A DNA stretch of 6,281 nt from an uncultured Moraxella sp. Lineage in GTDB: Bacteria > Pseudomonadota > Gammaproteobacteria > Pseudomonadales > Moraxellaceae. The number at the start of each line of letters is the position of its first letter. Positions within the stretch are counted from its first letter, which is position 1. This document shows positions 6,188 to 6,281 of the stretch, in pieces. The stretch lies in NCBI GenBank assembly GCA_937889485.1, contig CALAPG010000398.1, positions 1 to 6,281 on the forward strand, written 5' to 3'. The position numbers and the translations under genes are program-made. Under the pieces are notes generated by a model. It was not told where the DNA came from. It was given only the letters and a program-made list of their open reading frames with translations, and searched no databases.

Positions 6188-6251
6188 CTAGCTTCACCGT
6201 CTTACGGTACCTATCCTTGCGCTATGGCACAGGGAGCCTGCCAAGCCAACA

Positions 6252-6260
6252 TGATATAAT
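6252..6260 (+). promoter_or_regulatory. Extended -10 promoter pointing out of the window
   Basis: TGATATAAT is a perfect TATAAT (6255-6260) with the upstream TGn of extended -10 promoters, which can work without a good -35; none is visible at 17 bp. The start would be near 6267, implying that the next gene begins just beyond the right edge. Confidence 0.45.
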
Positions 6261-6281
6261 TTGCGTTTGATATAAGAAAAT

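Larger units (their letters stand above)
5708..6281. other. 574-bp region without a convincing protein gene
   Basis: No frame on either strand gives a convincing protein, and no tRNA, RNase P RNA, tmRNA, SRP RNA or familiar riboswitch core is recognisable by eye. The region holds a perfect TATAAT (5828-5833), nested complementary segments (5851-5989), an irregular stem-loop (6133-6187), a small hairpin ACCGT-CTT-ACGGT (6196-6208) and an extended -10 promoter near the right edge. It is either a small-RNA locus, a long leader of the next gene, or spacer. Confidence 0.6.

Noticed and set aside
5758..6245. Direct repeat CTGCCAAG (5758-5765 and 6238-6245), with inverted TTGGCAGG at 6013-6020, as ends of a mobile element
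   Set aside because: The repeats are 8 bp only, with no transposase frame, no longer terminal inverted repeats and no target duplication visible.
6164..6259. 31-codon frame starting at 6164 after AGGA
   Set aside because: The GG of the Shine-Dalgarno-like AGGA is only 3 nt from the ATG, too close to function, and the frame overlaps the stem-loop and the extended -10 promoter.
5708..6281. Known RNA gene (RNase P RNA, tmRNA, 6S RNA, SRP RNA, tRNA)
   Set aside because: None of the conserved cores I looked for is present, such as the RNase P GAAAGTCCGGGC, the SRP GGAAGGAAGCAG or a tRNA GGTTCGAATCC arm. There is no CCA-terminated acceptor stem.
1..6281. CRISPR array, toxin-antitoxin pair, phage or defence genes
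   Set aside because: No regularly spaced repeats are present, and all supported genes are sugar-nucleotide or rRNA-modification genes.

Overview
The window reads as a chromosomal segment of a gammaproteobacterium, most likely a Moraxellaceae member (Moraxella/Psychrobacter-like). That placement is inferred from moderate G+C, protein style and a galU/gpi/ugd/gne-type gene set resembling the conserved sugar-precursor module of Acinetobacter capsule loci. It was not tested by any search.

Region 1 (1-4592) is a same-strand nucleotide-sugar cluster. It holds the 3' part of galU (UDP-glucose pyrophosphorylase), pgi (glucose-6-phosphate isomerase), a UDP-glucose-dehydrogenase-fold protein, and galE (UDP-hexose 4-epimerase). 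The first three genes are separated by 15 and 4 bp and look co-transcribed; galE follows after 83 bp. Pgi links fructose-6-P and glucose-6-P, GalU makes UDP-glucose, and GalE makes UDP-galactose. GalE has Cys at the position that sets substrate breadth, so it may also make UDP-GalNAc. These are precursors for lipooligosaccharide, capsule or other glycans. The third gene is the oddity. It keeps the overall UGDH architecture but has replaced essentially every catalytic residue, including the nucleophilic Cys, and is visibly more AT-rich than its neighbours. It therefore looks like an intact pseudoenzyme rather than a working dehydrogenase.

Region 2 (4593-4717) is a 125-bp gap. It holds a hairpin across the galE stop codon, a good sigma70-type promoter (TTGACC-N16-GATAAT), and an imperfect dyad around the predicted transcription start.

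Region 3 (4718-5707) is rsmH (mraW), the 16S rRNA m4C1402 methyltransferase that usually opens the division/cell-wall (dcw) cluster.

Region 4 (5708-6281) is 574 bp with no convincing protein gene, where ftsL would normally follow at once. It contains a perfect TATAAT at 5828, a set of nested complementary segments (5851-5989) that could fold into one elongated RNA, a second irregular stem-loop (6133-6187), and an extended -10 promoter (6252-6260) pointing out of the window. It could be a small-RNA gene, a long structured leader for the next dcw gene, or plain spacer. I recognise no known RNA family in it.
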